The notes beneath the pieces are model-generated. The model was given only the letters and a program-made list of their open reading frames with translations, did no database searches and was not told where the DNA came from. Position numbers and translations under genes: made by a program. Below are positions 35,174 to 43,543 of a DNA stretch of 43,543 nucleotides, one piece after another (position 1 is the first letter of the stretch; each line of letters begins with the position of its first letter). This stretch comes from Candidatus Blautia stercoravium (GTDB taxonomy: Bacteria; Bacillota; Clostridia; Lachnospirales; Lachnospiraceae). The stretch spans positions 1 through 43,543 of the forward strand of contig DXFK01000178.1 in the NCBI GenBank assembly GCA_019114495.1, in the 5' to 3' direction.

Positions 35174-35908
35174 ATGACAAAAGTATTTGCACACAGAGGC
35201 GCCAGCGGCTATGCTCCGGAAAATACGCTGGAAGCCTTTGCTTTGGCCGAAAAGCAGGGCGCTCAGGGAATCGAACTGGATGTGCAGCTGACGAAAGACG
35301 GCGAAGTGGTGGTTATTCATGACGAAACCATTGACCGGGTCAGTACCGGAAAGGGTGCAGTCCGGGATTATACACTGGAAGAATTGCGAAGATTTTCTTT
35401 CCATAACCACAAAAAAGAGTATGAGGGCGTGCAGATTCCCACGTTAAGAGAAGTTCTGGAACAGGTAAAGCCAGGAGACATGGAGGTTAATATTGAACTG
35501 AAAACAGGTATTTACTGGTATCCGGGATTGGAAGAGAAGACCGTAAAGCTGGTAAAAGCAGCCGGTATGGAAAAGAGGGTGATTTATTCTTCTTTTAACC
35601 ACTACAGTGTACAGAAAATACTGGAGCTGGACGCGGAGGCAGAAACGGCATATCTCTACAGTGACGTGCTGTTAAATGTGGAAAACTATGCAAAAAATAC
35701 AGGCGTATGTGGACTGCATCCGGCGGTGTATCATATGAAAATGGGGGATTTTCTGGAAAGCTACCGAAGAAGCGGTTTGAGAGTCCGGGTGTGGACGGTA
35801 AATGACGAGGCGGATATGAGGCAGTTCATAGAAAAGGATTTAGAGGCTGTGATTACCAATTATCCGGATAGGGCTCTGAGGGTGAGAGATGAAGTGAATC
35901 GGAAATAG
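35174..35908 (+). CDS. ugpQ: Glycerophosphodiester phosphodiesterase, UgpQ type
   Basis: This cytosolic enzyme splits glycerophosphodiesters such as glycerophosphocholine into glycerol-3-phosphate and an alcohol. Features are FAHRGASGYAPENTLEAF with the catalytic HR, GIELDVQLTKDGEVVVIHDETIDRVSTGKG with Glu-Asp metal ligands, and VNIELKTG. ATG 35174 (244 aa) is preferred as the family starts just before the HRG motif; the track start at 35144 overlaps the ugpB stop by eight bases and is an alternative. No signal peptide is present. Its position after the importer genes argues that whole phosphodiesters are imported and cleaved inside. Confidence 0.9.
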   Translation: MTKVFAHRGASGYAPENTLEAFALAEKQGAQGIELDVQLTKDGEVVVIHDETIDRVSTGKGAVRDYTLEELRRFSFHNHKKEYEGVQIPTLREVLEQVKPGDMEVNIELKTGIYWYPGLEEKTVKLVKAAGMEKRVIYSSFNHYSVQKILELDAEAETAYLYSDVLLNVENYAKNTGVCGLHPAVYHMKMGDFLESYRRSGLRVRVWTVNDEADMRQFIEKDLEAVITNYPDRALRVRDEVNRK

Positions 35909-35915
35909 ATAAGAC

Positions 35916-36067
35916 GGGGCTGTCGCATTAAGTGCATATCGAGAATATTTATACATTTTACGCTCAGTCTGCGCTCGCTTTGAGGCTGTGGTTTCAAAGC
36001 GTGCTGGACAAATTTGCTGGAAGTGTATAAATATTCCTGATTGCTGTTTTATGCGACGGTCTCGTTT
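35916..36067 (+). repeat. Multi-stem palindromic element, also likely terminator
   Basis: About 150 bases fold into nested stems: GGCTGTCGCAT pairs with ATGCGACGGTC on the outside, GAATATTTATACA pairs perfectly with TGTATAAATATTC, and CGCTTTGA pairs with TCAAAGCG in the centre. TTTTTC follows on the plus strand. It sits between the convergent ugpQ and zinc peptidase genes. It looks like a dispersed palindromic repeat or MITE-like element used as a terminator; other copies cannot be checked in this window. Confidence 0.7.
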
Positions 36068-36108
36068 TTCTGTGGAAAATCTACTGCAATAATGAGAAAA
36101 AAATTTCA

Positions 36109-36810
36109 TCAATGGTTATTTCGTCTGTTTACAATGGTCAGCAGCCGGAATAGCTGCATGAGTGAAACTGCAAGAGCGGCCACATAGGTCAAAGCAGCTG
36201 CCGTAAGCACTTTTTTGGACCCGTAAATTTCATCGGACGTGAGGATTCCGCAGGTTTCAATGGCTCGGATAGGTCGTCTGCTGGCATCAAATTCTGTGGG
36301 CAGTGTAAAAAGCTGAAATAGGGTGGAAAGCCCGAAACAGGCAACCCCCACATAAGCCAGCATACCCATAGAAGAACCGGAACCGGCAAAGAGCAGGCCT
36401 GCCAGAATAAGGGGCATAGCCAGCTTTGAACCCAGGTTTGTAACGGGAATAATAGCATTTCTCAGCCGAATAGGCGCATAGTTCTGCGCATATTGAATGG
36501 CATGTCCGGCTTCGTGGGCAGCCACACCAATGGCGGCAGTGGAAGTCTGATGATAGACACTGTCTGAAAGCCGTATGACGTTATTTCTGGGGTCGTAGTG
36601 GTCTGTGAGATTACCGCTTACTCGTTCTATTCTTACGCTGTACAGCCCATTAGCATCCAAAACCCGTCTGGCAGCATCATAGCCGGTCATGTTCCGCATG
36701 GAGTATTGTGTGGAGTAGCGGCGGAAGGTGCTGTTGACATGGGAACTGGCCCACATTGCAAAGAGGACAGCAGGAAGTACATAAAAAATATAAGAATAAT
36801 CTATAAACAT
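36109..36810 (-). CDS. YugP-like membrane zinc metallopeptidase
   Basis: This 233 aa membrane protein belongs to the neutral zinc peptidase group that includes B. subtilis YugP. It begins with one hydrophobic segment (YSYIFYVLPAVLFAMWASS) and has the zinc motif AAHEAGHAIQYA. Further hydrophobic segments follow (MPLILAGLLFAGSGSSMGMLAYVGVACFGLSTLF and VLTAAALTYVAALAVSL), with the downstream LPTEFDASRRPI supplying a probable third ligand Glu. Its substrate is unknown. The start is set at ATG 36810 because AGGAG lies nine bases upstream; for the track start 36819 that site would abut the codon. Confidence 0.88.
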   Translation of the reverse strand: MFIDYSYIFYVLPAVLFAMWASSHVNSTFRRYSTQYSMRNMTGYDAARRVLDANGLYSVRIERVSGNLTDHYDPRNNVIRLSDSVYHQTSTAAIGVAAHEAGHAIQYAQNYAPIRLRNAIIPVTNLGSKLAMPLILAGLLFAGSGSSMGMLAYVGVACFGLSTLFQLFTLPTEFDASRRPIRAIETCGILTSDEIYGSKKVLTAAALTYVAALAVSLMQLFRLLTIVNRRNNH

Positions 36811-36842
36811 TTCCTTCATCTCCTGTAAGATAATTTATAATC

Positions 36843-36872
36843 AGTATACTACGCCAAAAAAATTATATGCAA
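36843..36872 (-). promoter_or_regulatory. Promoter of zinc peptidase gene
   Basis: On the minus strand TTGCAT and TATACT are 18 bases apart, about 30 bases upstream of the ATG at 36810. The match to sigma-A sites is good. The rest of the 270-base divergent gap holds the malQ control region. Confidence 0.65.
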
Positions 36873-37022
36873 GAAAAAGAATATAAAAAATTATAAAACT
36901 TATAGAAAAAGGGCTGGTGTGAACAGTAACGAAAAAATTAGACAAATCGGAACCGCAAATTTTGTTTGATTTTACAAGATTGAAATTCAAAAGCATGTGT
37001 GGTAGTGTATTTATAAAGATTA

Positions 37023-37037
37023 TTGGAAACGTTACCG
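37023..37037 (+). promoter_or_regulatory. cre/LacI-family operator upstream of malQ
   Basis: TTGGAAACGTTACCG fits the general cre or LacI-family pattern with a central ACGT. It is 53 bases before the malQ ATG. Either CcpA or the LacI-type regulator encoded two genes on could bind. A weak TTGAAA at 36980 may be the -35 of the operon promoter. Confidence 0.5.
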
Positions 37038-37039
37038 AT

Positions 37040-37056
37040 ACCGTTACCGGAAACGC
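37040..37056 (+). promoter_or_regulatory. Second operator-like sequence upstream of malQ
   Basis: GTTACCGGAAAC (37043-37054) is a near-palindrome centred on CCGG and repeats the GTTACC and GGAAAC halves of the site at 37023 in reverse order. The pair suggests cooperative binding of a dimeric LacI-family repressor. Confidence 0.45.
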
Positions 37057-37089
37057 GGAGAAAATGAGAGAAGGAAAAGGAGAAGAGAA

Positions 37090-38568
37090 ATGAGAGCAAG
37101 CGGAATATTACTTCCTGTTTCGGCACTTCCGTCACCGTACGGAATTGGCAGTTTTTCAAAAGAAGCCTATGAGTTTGTCAATCAGTTAAAGCGGGGAGGG
37201 CAGCGTTACTGGCAGATTCTGCCTCTGGGTCCTACAGGATACGGAGATTCCCCGTACCAGTCCTTTTCTACTTATGCAGGCAATCCATATTATATTGACC
37301 TGGAAACACTGACAGAAGAAGGACTGCTTACGAAAGGGGAATGTGACGCCTGTGATTTTGGCAGTCATGCCTCTTATGTGGATTATGAAAAAATTTATTA
37401 CGGAAGATTTGATATTTTAAGGAAAGCCTTTGGAAGATTTGAACCGGGGGAAGAATTTGAGCAATTTGTAAAGGAGAATGCTTTCTGGCTGGAAGATTAC
37501 AGTCTCTATATGGCTGTGAAAAACAGCTTGAACGGGGGGAGCTGGAATGAGTGGGATTCTGATTTAAAGAGACGAAATCCCCATGTGCTGGAACAAAAAA
37601 GAGAAGAACTGGCAGAAGAAATACAGTTTGTGCGTTTTCAGCAATATGAATTTCTGAAGCAGTGGACCAAGCTAAAGGCTTATGCAAATGAACAGGGGAT
37701 TAAGATTATTGGAGATATTCCCATTTATGTTGCCTTTGACAGTGCGGACGCATGGGCCAATCCGGAGCTTTTCCAGTTTGATGAAGACTGCACACCTCTC
37801 GCAGTGGCAGGCTGTCCGCCGGATGCCTTTGCGGCTACGGGACAGCTTTGGGGAAACCCGCTGTATCGCTGGGATTATCATGAAAAAACAGGATTTGCTT
37901 GGTGGATTCAGCGATTGGAATATTGTTTTAAACTTTACGATGTGGTGAGGGTAGACCATTTCAGAGGTTTTGATGAATATTATGCGATTCCATATGGAGA
38001 TAAGACCGCAGAATATGGAACATGGCAGCAGGGACCGGGGATTAAACTGTTTGAGGCTGCAAAAAGAGAGCTGGGTCAAGTGGATATTATTGCAGAGGAT
38101 TTGGGTTATCTGACAGAAAGTGTTTTAAAACTGGTAAGAGATACGGGTTATCCGGGCATGAAAGTACTGCAGTTTGCCTTTGATTCCAGGGAGGAGAGTG
38201 ATTATCTTCCGCACAACTATGGGAAAAACTGCGTCGTGTATACAGGAACACATGACAATAATACGGTGCTGGGCTGGCTGGATGAAATGTCTCCGGAGGA
38301 TAGAGTTTTTGCACAAAAATACATGAATAATGCAGATACAGAGAAGAAAGAACTGCCATGGGATTTCATCCGGCTTGCAATGGCATCCGTAGCGAATCTG
38401 GCAGTGATTCCTATTCAGGATTATCTGTGTTTGGGCAGTGAGGCGAGAATCAACAAACCGTCCACTCTGGGAATAAACTGGAAATGGAGACTGCGGCCGG
38501 GAGAACTTACAGATGAGGTTCTGGAAAAGATGTACGATATGACAAAACTTTACGGAAGACTCTCGTAA
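37090..38568 (+). CDS. malQ: 4-alpha-glucanotransferase (amylomaltase)
   Basis: MalQ (GH77) transfers maltosyl and longer units between maltodextrins, producing glucose and longer chains for phosphorylase. The 492 aa length is normal. Motifs are RASGILLPVSALPSPYGIG, the DSPYQSFST loop, nucleophile Asp in VVRVDHFRGFDEYY, acid/base Glu in IIAEDLGYLT, third Asp in TGTHDNNTVLGWL, and NKPSTLGINWKWR near the end. It starts at ATG 37090 after AAAAGGAG. It leads the operon with the LacI-type regulator and glgP, and operator-like sequences precede it. Confidence 0.96.
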   Translation: MRASGILLPVSALPSPYGIGSFSKEAYEFVNQLKRGGQRYWQILPLGPTGYGDSPYQSFSTYAGNPYYIDLETLTEEGLLTKGECDACDFGSHASYVDYEKIYYGRFDILRKAFGRFEPGEEFEQFVKENAFWLEDYSLYMAVKNSLNGGSWNEWDSDLKRRNPHVLEQKREELAEEIQFVRFQQYEFLKQWTKLKAYANEQGIKIIGDIPIYVAFDSADAWANPELFQFDEDCTPLAVAGCPPDAFAATGQLWGNPLYRWDYHEKTGFAWWIQRLEYCFKLYDVVRVDHFRGFDEYYAIPYGDKTAEYGTWQQGPGIKLFEAAKRELGQVDIIAEDLGYLTESVLKLVRDTGYPGMKVLQFAFDSREESDYLPHNYGKNCVVYTGTHDNNTVLGWLDEMSPEDRVFAQKYMNNADTEKKELPWDFIRLAMASVANLAVIPIQDYLCLGSEARINKPSTLGINWKWRLRPGELTDEVLEKMYDMTKLYGRLS

Positions 38569-38593
38569 GGGGAAATGGGAGGAAAATACCGTA

Positions 38594-39664
38594 ATGGGAA
38601 ACATGACGATAAAAGACATAGCAAAGAAATGCGGGGTTGGTGTCAGCACAGTATCCCGTGCTATGAATAATCATCCCGATATTAATCCGGAAACAAAGGA
38701 AAAAATTTTAAAAACCATTGCCCAGTCCAACTATGTGCCGAATAACAGTGCACGAAATCTGAAGCGCACAGATACAAAAGCCATTGCTGTGCTGGTCAAG
38801 GGCATAGGAAATACCTTTTTCAGTGATTTGGTCAGCGGGCTGGAAAGAGAATGTCAGCACATGAATTACAGCTGTATTCTGCAGCATGTAGAGGAGCAGG
38901 AAGATGAACTGGATATTGCCCTGCACATTACCAAAGAGAAAAAACTGAGGGGACTGGTCTTTTTAGGAGGAAACTTTTCTCACCCAAAGGAGAAAATGGA
39001 GCAGTTGGAGGTGCCTTATGTGCTGAGTACGATTCGTACCTCAGATATGGAAGAAAAAAAATACGCGGCTGTTTCGGTAGATGACTTTAAAGAAAGCTAT
39101 AAAATGACGGAATATCTGATACATCTGGGACACAAAAAGATTGCCATTCTAACCGCACCAAAAGAGGATAAGAGTATTGGAAAGCTGCGTCTTTTGGGGT
39201 ATCAGAAGGCATTAAGAGATTATGGGATTCCGTATTCTGAGAAGCTGGTGAGTTATATGGACGCAGAGGAGGACAGGTATTCTTTCCGTTCCGGCTATAA
39301 GCTGACAAGGCAGCTTTTGGAAAATACAGAATTTACTGCTTTGTATGCGACGTCAGATACTATGGCGATTGGAGCTTGCAGAGCTTTGAAAGAGGCAGGA
39401 ATCTCTGTTCCGGGGCAGTGTTCTGTGGCAGGATTTGATGGTATGGATACAGGGGAATTTTATATACCCAGCATTACGACTATACGCCAGCCCGTGGAGC
39501 GAATAGCAAAGGCTACGGCGGATTTGCTTTTTGATATGATAAATGGGAAAGAGAAGCCTAGGCAGTTAATTTTTGAAGGAGAACTGGTAGAAAGAGAATC
39601 CACCATTCCCCCAGCAGACAAAGAAAAGCAAAGTTCAAATGGAAAAATTAAACGTGAGAAATAG
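38594..39664 (+). CDS. LacI-family transcription regulator (probable maltodextrin repressor)
   Basis: This 356 aa protein has the LacI helix-turn-helix and hinge at the N-terminus ([44 protein letters not shown]) and a periplasmic-binding-like sensor domain ([65 protein letters not shown]). The start ATG 38594 follows GGGAGG by 11 bases; ATG 38603 is possible. It lies between malQ and glgP, so it likely controls this operon in response to maltose or maltodextrin through the sites at 37023-37056 (inference). Confidence 0.92.
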   Translation: MGNMTIKDIAKKCGVGVSTVSRAMNNHPDINPETKEKILKTIAQSNYVPNNSARNLKRTDTKAIAVLVKGIGNTFFSDLVSGLERECQHMNYSCILQHVEEQEDELDIALHITKEKKLRGLVFLGGNFSHPKEKMEQLEVPYVLSTIRTSDMEEKKYAAVSVDDFKESYKMTEYLIHLGHKKIAILTAPKEDKSIGKLRLLGYQKALRDYGIPYSEKLVSYMDAEEDRYSFRSGYKLTRQLLENTEFTALYATSDTMAIGACRALKEAGISVPGQCSVAGFDGMDTGEFYIPSITTIRQPVERIAKATADLLFDMINGKEKPRQLIFEGELVERESTIPPADKEKQSSNGKIKREK

Positions 39665-39683
39665 CAGAGCGAGGAGAAAAGAC

Positions 39684-41948
39684 ATGGAAAAAAAATTAGA
39701 AGCTTTACTTGAGGAAAAATTTCAAAAAAATTTAGATAACTGTACTAAGGAGGAACTCTTTGAAGCGCTGCTCATATTTACCAGAGAAGCAGCCGAAAAA
39801 CTTCCTGACAATACAGGAAATAAGAAATTATATTATATTTCCGCAGAGTTTCTGATCGGCAAGCTTTTATCAAATAATCTGATTAATCTGGGATTATATG
39901 AAGAAGCGGAACAGGTATTGAAGAAACATGGATATGAATTATGTGATATAGAAGAACTGGAACAGGAACCCTCTCTTGGAAACGGAGGACTGGGAAGACT
40001 GGCTGCCTGTTTTCTGGATTCCATTGCTACCCTGGGGCTGCCGGGGGATGGTATTGGTCTGAATTACCATTTCGGACTGTTTCAGCAGAAATTCTGCAAT
40101 CATAAGCAGAAAGAGGTGAAGAATCCCTGGATTACAAAAGAAAGCTGGCTCATGCGGCAACCGGAAAGCTTTCAAGTGCAGTTTAAAGACTTTGAAGTGG
40201 AATCCGTATTGTATGATATTGCTGTTCCGGGATATGAGTCCGGGTGTGGAAGGCTGCATTTGTTTGACGTGAAATCTGTGGATGAAAGTATAGTTTCTGA
40301 GGACAGCATTGATTTTGACAAAGAGGAAATCCGTAAGAATCTTACCCTGTTTCTGTACCCGGATGATTCGGATGATGCAGGCCGCAAACTTCGTATTTAT
40401 CAGCAGTACTTTATGGTAAGCAGCGGCGCACAGCTGATTTTGCGGGAATGTGAGCAGAAGGGATATGATTTGCATAAACTGCACGAACATGTAGTGATTC
40501 AGATTAATGACACACATCCGTCTATGGTAATTCCTGAATTGATTCGTCTGCTTAAAGAGAAAGGATTTTCCATGGATGAGGCCATTGATACGGTAAGCCG
40601 AACCTGTGCGTATACCAATCATACCATTCTGGCAGAAGCACTGGAAAAATGGCCTATGGAGTATCTGGAGGAAGTAGTTCCGCAGCTGGTACCGGTCATT
40701 CAGGAATTAGACAAAAGAGTAAGAACCAGGTATGAAGACGAATCGGTATATATTATAGACAAAGACGATAGAGTGCATATGGCACATATGGATATTCACT
40801 ATGGATTTTCTGTCAATGGTGTGGCAGCTCTTCATACAGAGATTCTGAAAGAATCCGAATTAAAGAATTTTTACGATATCTATCCGGAAAAGTTTAACAA
40901 TAAGACAAATGGCATTACCTTCCGCCGCTGGCTTCTTCACTGCAATCGACAGCTTAGCGCTTACTTGGAAACTCTGATTGGAAGCGGGTTCAAAAAAGAT
41001 GCTGCTGAACTGAAAAAGCTTTTGTCCTACAAAGGTGATGAAAACGTATTACAGAAGATGGCTGAAATTAAGCTGGAGAAAAAACTGGAATTTAAGAAAT
41101 TTATGAAGGAAACACAGGATATAGAGTTAGATGAAAATTCCATTATCGATGTGCAGGTGAAACGTCTTCATGAATATAAACGGCAGCAGATGAATGCTTT
41201 GTATGCGATTTATAAATATCTGGATATTAAAGCCGGAAACAAACCGAAACGTCCGATTACCATGATTTTCGGAGCAAAGGCAGCACCGGCTTATGTGATT
41301 GCAAAGGATATTATTCACTTGATTTTGTGTCTGCAGGAACTCATTGAGAATGACCCGGAGGTACGTCCGTATTTCCGTGTGCTGATGATTGAAAACTACA
41401 ATGTTTCCAAAGCGGCAAAGGTAATTCCGGCGGCTGATATTTCAGAACAGATTTCCTTGGCATCAAAAGAAGCTTCCGGTACAGGAAATATGAAATTTAT
41501 GCTGAATGGCGCGCTGACACTGGGAACGGAAGATGGTGCAAATGTAGAAATCAGAGACCTGGTGGGAGAAGACAATATTTATATTTTTGGGAAAAAACCA
41601 CAGGAGGTCATTGATTTATATGCCAGTGAAGGATACTGTGCAAAAGATATTTACAGCCAGGATAGCATGATTCATACTCTGGTAGATTTTATTACAGGCG
41701 ATGAACTGTTGGAAATCGGTGATGAAAAGAGCCTTACTCGTCTTCATAAAGAGCTGGTTGGAAAAGACTGGTTTATGACACTTCTGGATACCAGAGAATA
41801 TATCCAGACAAAAGAACAGGTATACGCAGACTACGAAAATCAGAAGGAATGGAACGAGAAGGTGCTGATTAATATTGCAAAAGCGGGATTTTTCTCTTCA
41901 GACAGGACGATTAAACAGTACAATGAAGAAATCTGGCACTTAAAATAA
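39684..41948 (+). CDS. glgP: Glycogen/maltodextrin phosphorylase
   Basis: This GT35 enzyme uses phosphate to release glucose-1-phosphate from alpha-1,4-glucans. ATG 39684 (754 aa) follows GAGGAG; the track start 39639 overlaps the regulator gene. Key features are [17 protein letters not shown] near the N-terminus, [40 protein letters not shown] and the PLP-lysine site [27 protein letters not shown]. It is shorter than animal enzymes and lacks the N-terminal AMP/phosphorylation region. With malQ it makes a cytosolic maltodextrin breakdown route; the GH31 enzyme elsewhere in the window could join in. Confidence 0.95.
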   Translation: MEKKLEALLEEKFQKNLDNCTKEELFEALLIFTREAAEKLPDNTGNKKLYYISAEFLIGKLLSNNLINLGLYEEAEQVLKKHGYELCDIEELEQEPSLGNGGLGRLAACFLDSIATLGLPGDGIGLNYHFGLFQQKFCNHKQKEVKNPWITKESWLMRQPESFQVQFKDFEVESVLYDIAVPGYESGCGRLHLFDVKSVDESIVSEDSIDFDKEEIRKNLTLFLYPDDSDDAGRKLRIYQQYFMVSSGAQLILRECEQKGYDLHKLHEHVVIQINDTHPSMVIPELIRLLKEKGFSMDEAIDTVSRTCAYTNHTILAEALEKWPMEYLEEVVPQLVPVIQELDKRVRTRYEDESVYIIDKDDRVHMAHMDIHYGFSVNGVAALHTEILKESELKNFYDIYPEKFNNKTNGITFRRWLLHCNRQLSAYLETLIGSGFKKDAAELKKLLSYKGDENVLQKMAEIKLEKKLEFKKFMKETQDIELDENSIIDVQVKRLHEYKRQQMNALYAIYKYLDIKAGNKPKRPITMIFGAKAAPAYVIAKDIIHLILCLQELIENDPEVRPYFRVLMIENYNVSKAAKVIPAADISEQISLASKEASGTGNMKFMLNGALTLGTEDGANVEIRDLVGEDNIYIFGKKPQEVIDLYASEGYCAKDIYSQDSMIHTLVDFITGDELLEIGDEKSLTRLHKELVGKDWFMTLLDTREYIQTKEQVYADYENQKEWNEKVLINIAKAGFFSSDRTIKQYNEEIWHLK

Positions 41949-41979
41949 GCAGCAGAAAAAGCATGAGAGGTCACAGAAG

Positions 41980-43008
41980 ATGAAAAAGAAGCATTGGAAG
42001 AGAATAGGAATTGCAGCAGTTGTATTGCTTTTGATCATTTATCTGGCAGCGGCTAATTTTCTGGTAAGTGCGGCTCTGGTGCCATCGACCATGGAAAAGC
42101 TGGACGCCTTTTCCAGAATTACAGAAGACAGTATGGAAGCGCTGGTACAGACGGATGATATAGAACAGCAAAATGAGAAAGCCTGGGAAGAGACTGAAAA
42201 ATGGGCAGAAAGCGCCAAGGGCGAGAAAGTTACCAAAACTTCTGAAGATGGTTACAAGCTGGTTGCACAGGAAATTTATGCTTCTTCGGACAGCCATCAA
42301 TGGGCGTTGATTCTTCATGGATATACAGGCTGGAAAGAGGAGATGTATCCTTTTGCAGCCTGGTACAACCAAAATGATTTTCATGTATTGGTGCCGGACA
42401 TGAGGTGTCAGGGGGAAAGTGAAGGCGATTTTATCGGAATGGGATGGACAGACAGAAAAGATAATCTGATGTGGATACAGTATATTCTGGAAAAAGACCC
42501 ATCAGCGGAAATTGTCATTCACGGGCAGTCCATGGGGGCTGCGGCCGCTCTGATGCTTACAGGGGAAAAGGACCTGCCGGATAACGTAAAGGCAGTGATT
42601 TCCGACTGCGCCTATACGGATGCGTATGAGATGTTCCGCCAGAAGATGAAAGAGTGGTTTCATCTTCCCGCGTTTCCTCTGTTGGACACAGCAAATCTCA
42701 TGCTTCAGCTCCGCGGGGGTTATGACTTAAAGAAAGCGTCTGCCCTTGAGGCCGTAAAGAAAAGCCATGTTCCCACTCTGTTCATTCACGGAGATGAGGA
42801 TAAAATGATAGATGTTGGTATGGCAAAGCAGCTTTATGAGGCAGCTGCCTGCACCAAAGAACTTCTGATTGTGGAAGGTGCAGGACATGCCCAGTCCCAG
42901 GATAAAGACCCAGAGACCTATTATGGAACCATTCAGGCTTTTCTGCAGAAAAATACGCCGGCTTCTTTTGTTATGGAAAATCCCAAGGAAGTTTTTTTCG
43001 ATACATAA
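41980..43008 (+). CDS. Membrane-anchored alpha/beta hydrolase
   Basis: This 342 aa protein has an N-terminal hydrophobic anchor (GIAAVVLLLIIYLAAANFLVSAAL), so its catalytic domain is probably outside the cell. The hydrolase fold shows LILHGYTGWKEE (oxyanion region), nucleophile Ser in IHGQSMGAAAAL, Asp in FIHGDEDKMID and His in GAGHAQSQDKD. Similar proteins are annotated as esterases or peptidases; the substrate is unknown. It begins 31 bases after glgP without a terminator between them, so readthrough is possible. Its last 76 bases overlap the convergent methyltransferase gene. Confidence 0.87.
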   Translation: MKKKHWKRIGIAAVVLLLIIYLAAANFLVSAALVPSTMEKLDAFSRITEDSMEALVQTDDIEQQNEKAWEETEKWAESAKGEKVTKTSEDGYKLVAQEIYASSDSHQWALILHGYTGWKEEMYPFAAWYNQNDFHVLVPDMRCQGESEGDFIGMGWTDRKDNLMWIQYILEKDPSAEIVIHGQSMGAAAALMLTGEKDLPDNVKAVISDCAYTDAYEMFRQKMKEWFHLPAFPLLDTANLMLQLRGGYDLKKASALEAVKKSHVPTLFIHGDEDKMIDVGMAKQLYEAAACTKELLIVEGAGHAQSQDKDPETYYGTIQAFLQKNTPASFVMENPKEVFFDT

Positions 43009-43543
43009 GAACGGAATTCCTTGTAGCGATCCAGTAGATATTGGTTCTGGTTTCCGTGACAGGAGAGAATATATTCAATAATAGGCTCCGGTATATCGAC
43101 AAAAAGGCTGTCTTCATATAAACGCCATTGAATTTCCTTGAAATAAGGGGACAGGAGGGCAACTCCGTTTTCTTTTCCGAATTTTTCATAGAGTTTTTCT
43201 GCAGACAGAATAATACGGCTGTCAAACTCCTGTACAAGCTGGCTGATTTCTGCCATGTGATTCGTTCCGTAGGCACTGCACAGAAAGCGTCCCTGAGGTT
43301 TTAAAACTCTGGACACTTCTCTGCAGACCTGGGGAATGTCACAGTAAAATAGTACATGATTGGCAATTACAAGGTCGAACTGCTCATCCGGATAGGGGAT
43401 TTTATGGCAGTCAAAGGCCCGGAAGGAAAAACGGGAATCCTTTGTGCCAATTTCTCTCTGGGTATCGCGCAGCATTCCCCGGGAAATATCAGAAAGAGTG
43501 ATGGAAACCGGATTGGGAATTCGGGCGAGATTTTCTTTCCACA
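42933..43543 (-). CDS. Class I SAM-dependent methyltransferase, 5' end cut by window edge
   Basis: The minus-strand frame stays open to the window end and reads WKENLARIPNPVSITLSDISRGML before the track's Met at 43475, so the start lies outside. ITLSDISRGML is the motif II-like region after the missing SAM-binding glycine loop. FRAFDCHKIPYPDEQFDLVIANHVLFYCDIPQVCREVSRVLKPQGRFLC fits Methyltransf_11-type small-molecule methyltransferases. The substrate is unknown and no link to the corrinoid cluster is seen. The 3' end overlaps the hydrolase gene by 76 bases on the opposite strand. Confidence 0.85.
   Translation of the reverse strand, partial: WKENLARIPNPVSITLSDISRGMLRDTQREIGTKDSRFSFRAFDCHKIPYPDEQFDLVIANHVLFYCDIPQVCREVSRVLKPQGRFLCSAYGTNHMAEISQLVQEFDSRIILSAEKLYEKFGKENGVALLSPYFKEIQWRLYEDSLFVDIPEPIIEYILSCHGNQNQYLLDRYKEFRSYVSKKTSLGFSITKEAGVFFCRKA

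Noticed and set aside
35840-36112. 90 aa minus-strand ORF over the palindromic element
   Set aside because: It is a translation of the repeat structure with no ribosome site and no domain; likely not a gene.
1-43543. CRISPR arrays, tRNA or rRNA genes, insertion sequences, phage genes
   Set aside because: None was recognised on either strand; the only repeats are the short tandem repeat and the palindromic element listed.

Overview
The window reads as a chromosomal segment of a Gram-positive gut anaerobe, most likely Lachnospiraceae and possibly Blautia or a near relative. This rests on gene content and style: a GS/GOGAT/urease block, an ANTAR regulator beside glnA, DapL-type lysine synthesis, corrinoid methyltransferases as in acetogens, strong AGGAGG ribosome sites and moderate GC. 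The genus is an inference. No tRNA, rRNA, CRISPR array, phage or transposase gene is seen, and no gene-free stretch exceeds 300 bases.

Bases 1-15232 form a nitrogen block on the plus strand. It holds pyrG (5' end cut by the window), gltB and gltD, the urease genes ureA-ureB-ureC, a UreI/AmiS-type urea channel gene, then ureE-ureF-ureG-ureD. After these comes glnA behind its own consensus promoter and a leader terminator, followed by an ANTAR RNA-binding regulator with a degenerate receiver. Urease releases ammonia, GS captures it as glutamine, GOGAT passes it to glutamate, and CTP synthase is a glutamine consumer. Bases 15246-19399 hold dapL, a protein resembling a sigma factor cut down to regions 1.1, 2 and 3, and ftsH. 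A GH31 alpha-glucosidase gene follows (19601-21550).

Bases 21625-28874, all on the minus strand, form a corrinoid-dependent methyl-transfer cluster. It contains a methyltetrahydrofolate methyltransferase, two paralogous corrinoid proteins, a RACo-type reductive activator, a DUF2284 cysteine-rich protein, a PucR/CdaR-like regulator and a UROD-fold methyltransferase. Together they supply every part expected of a methyl-donor (O-demethylase-like) system, but the substrate cannot be read from sequence. Promoters and terminators divide it into three transcription units.

Bases 29164-30558 encode a divergent MATE exporter. Bases 30781-35908 encode a Ugp-type glycerol-3-phosphate/glycerophosphodiester ABC importer followed by a glycerophosphodiesterase. 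A roughly 150-base multi-stem palindromic element separates it from a minus-strand YugP-like zinc peptidase gene. Bases 37090-41948 form a maltodextrin operon (malQ, LacI-family regulator, glgP) with LacI/CcpA-type operator sequences upstream. The window ends with a membrane-anchored alpha/beta hydrolase gene whose 3' end overlaps a convergent, truncated SAM methyltransferase gene.
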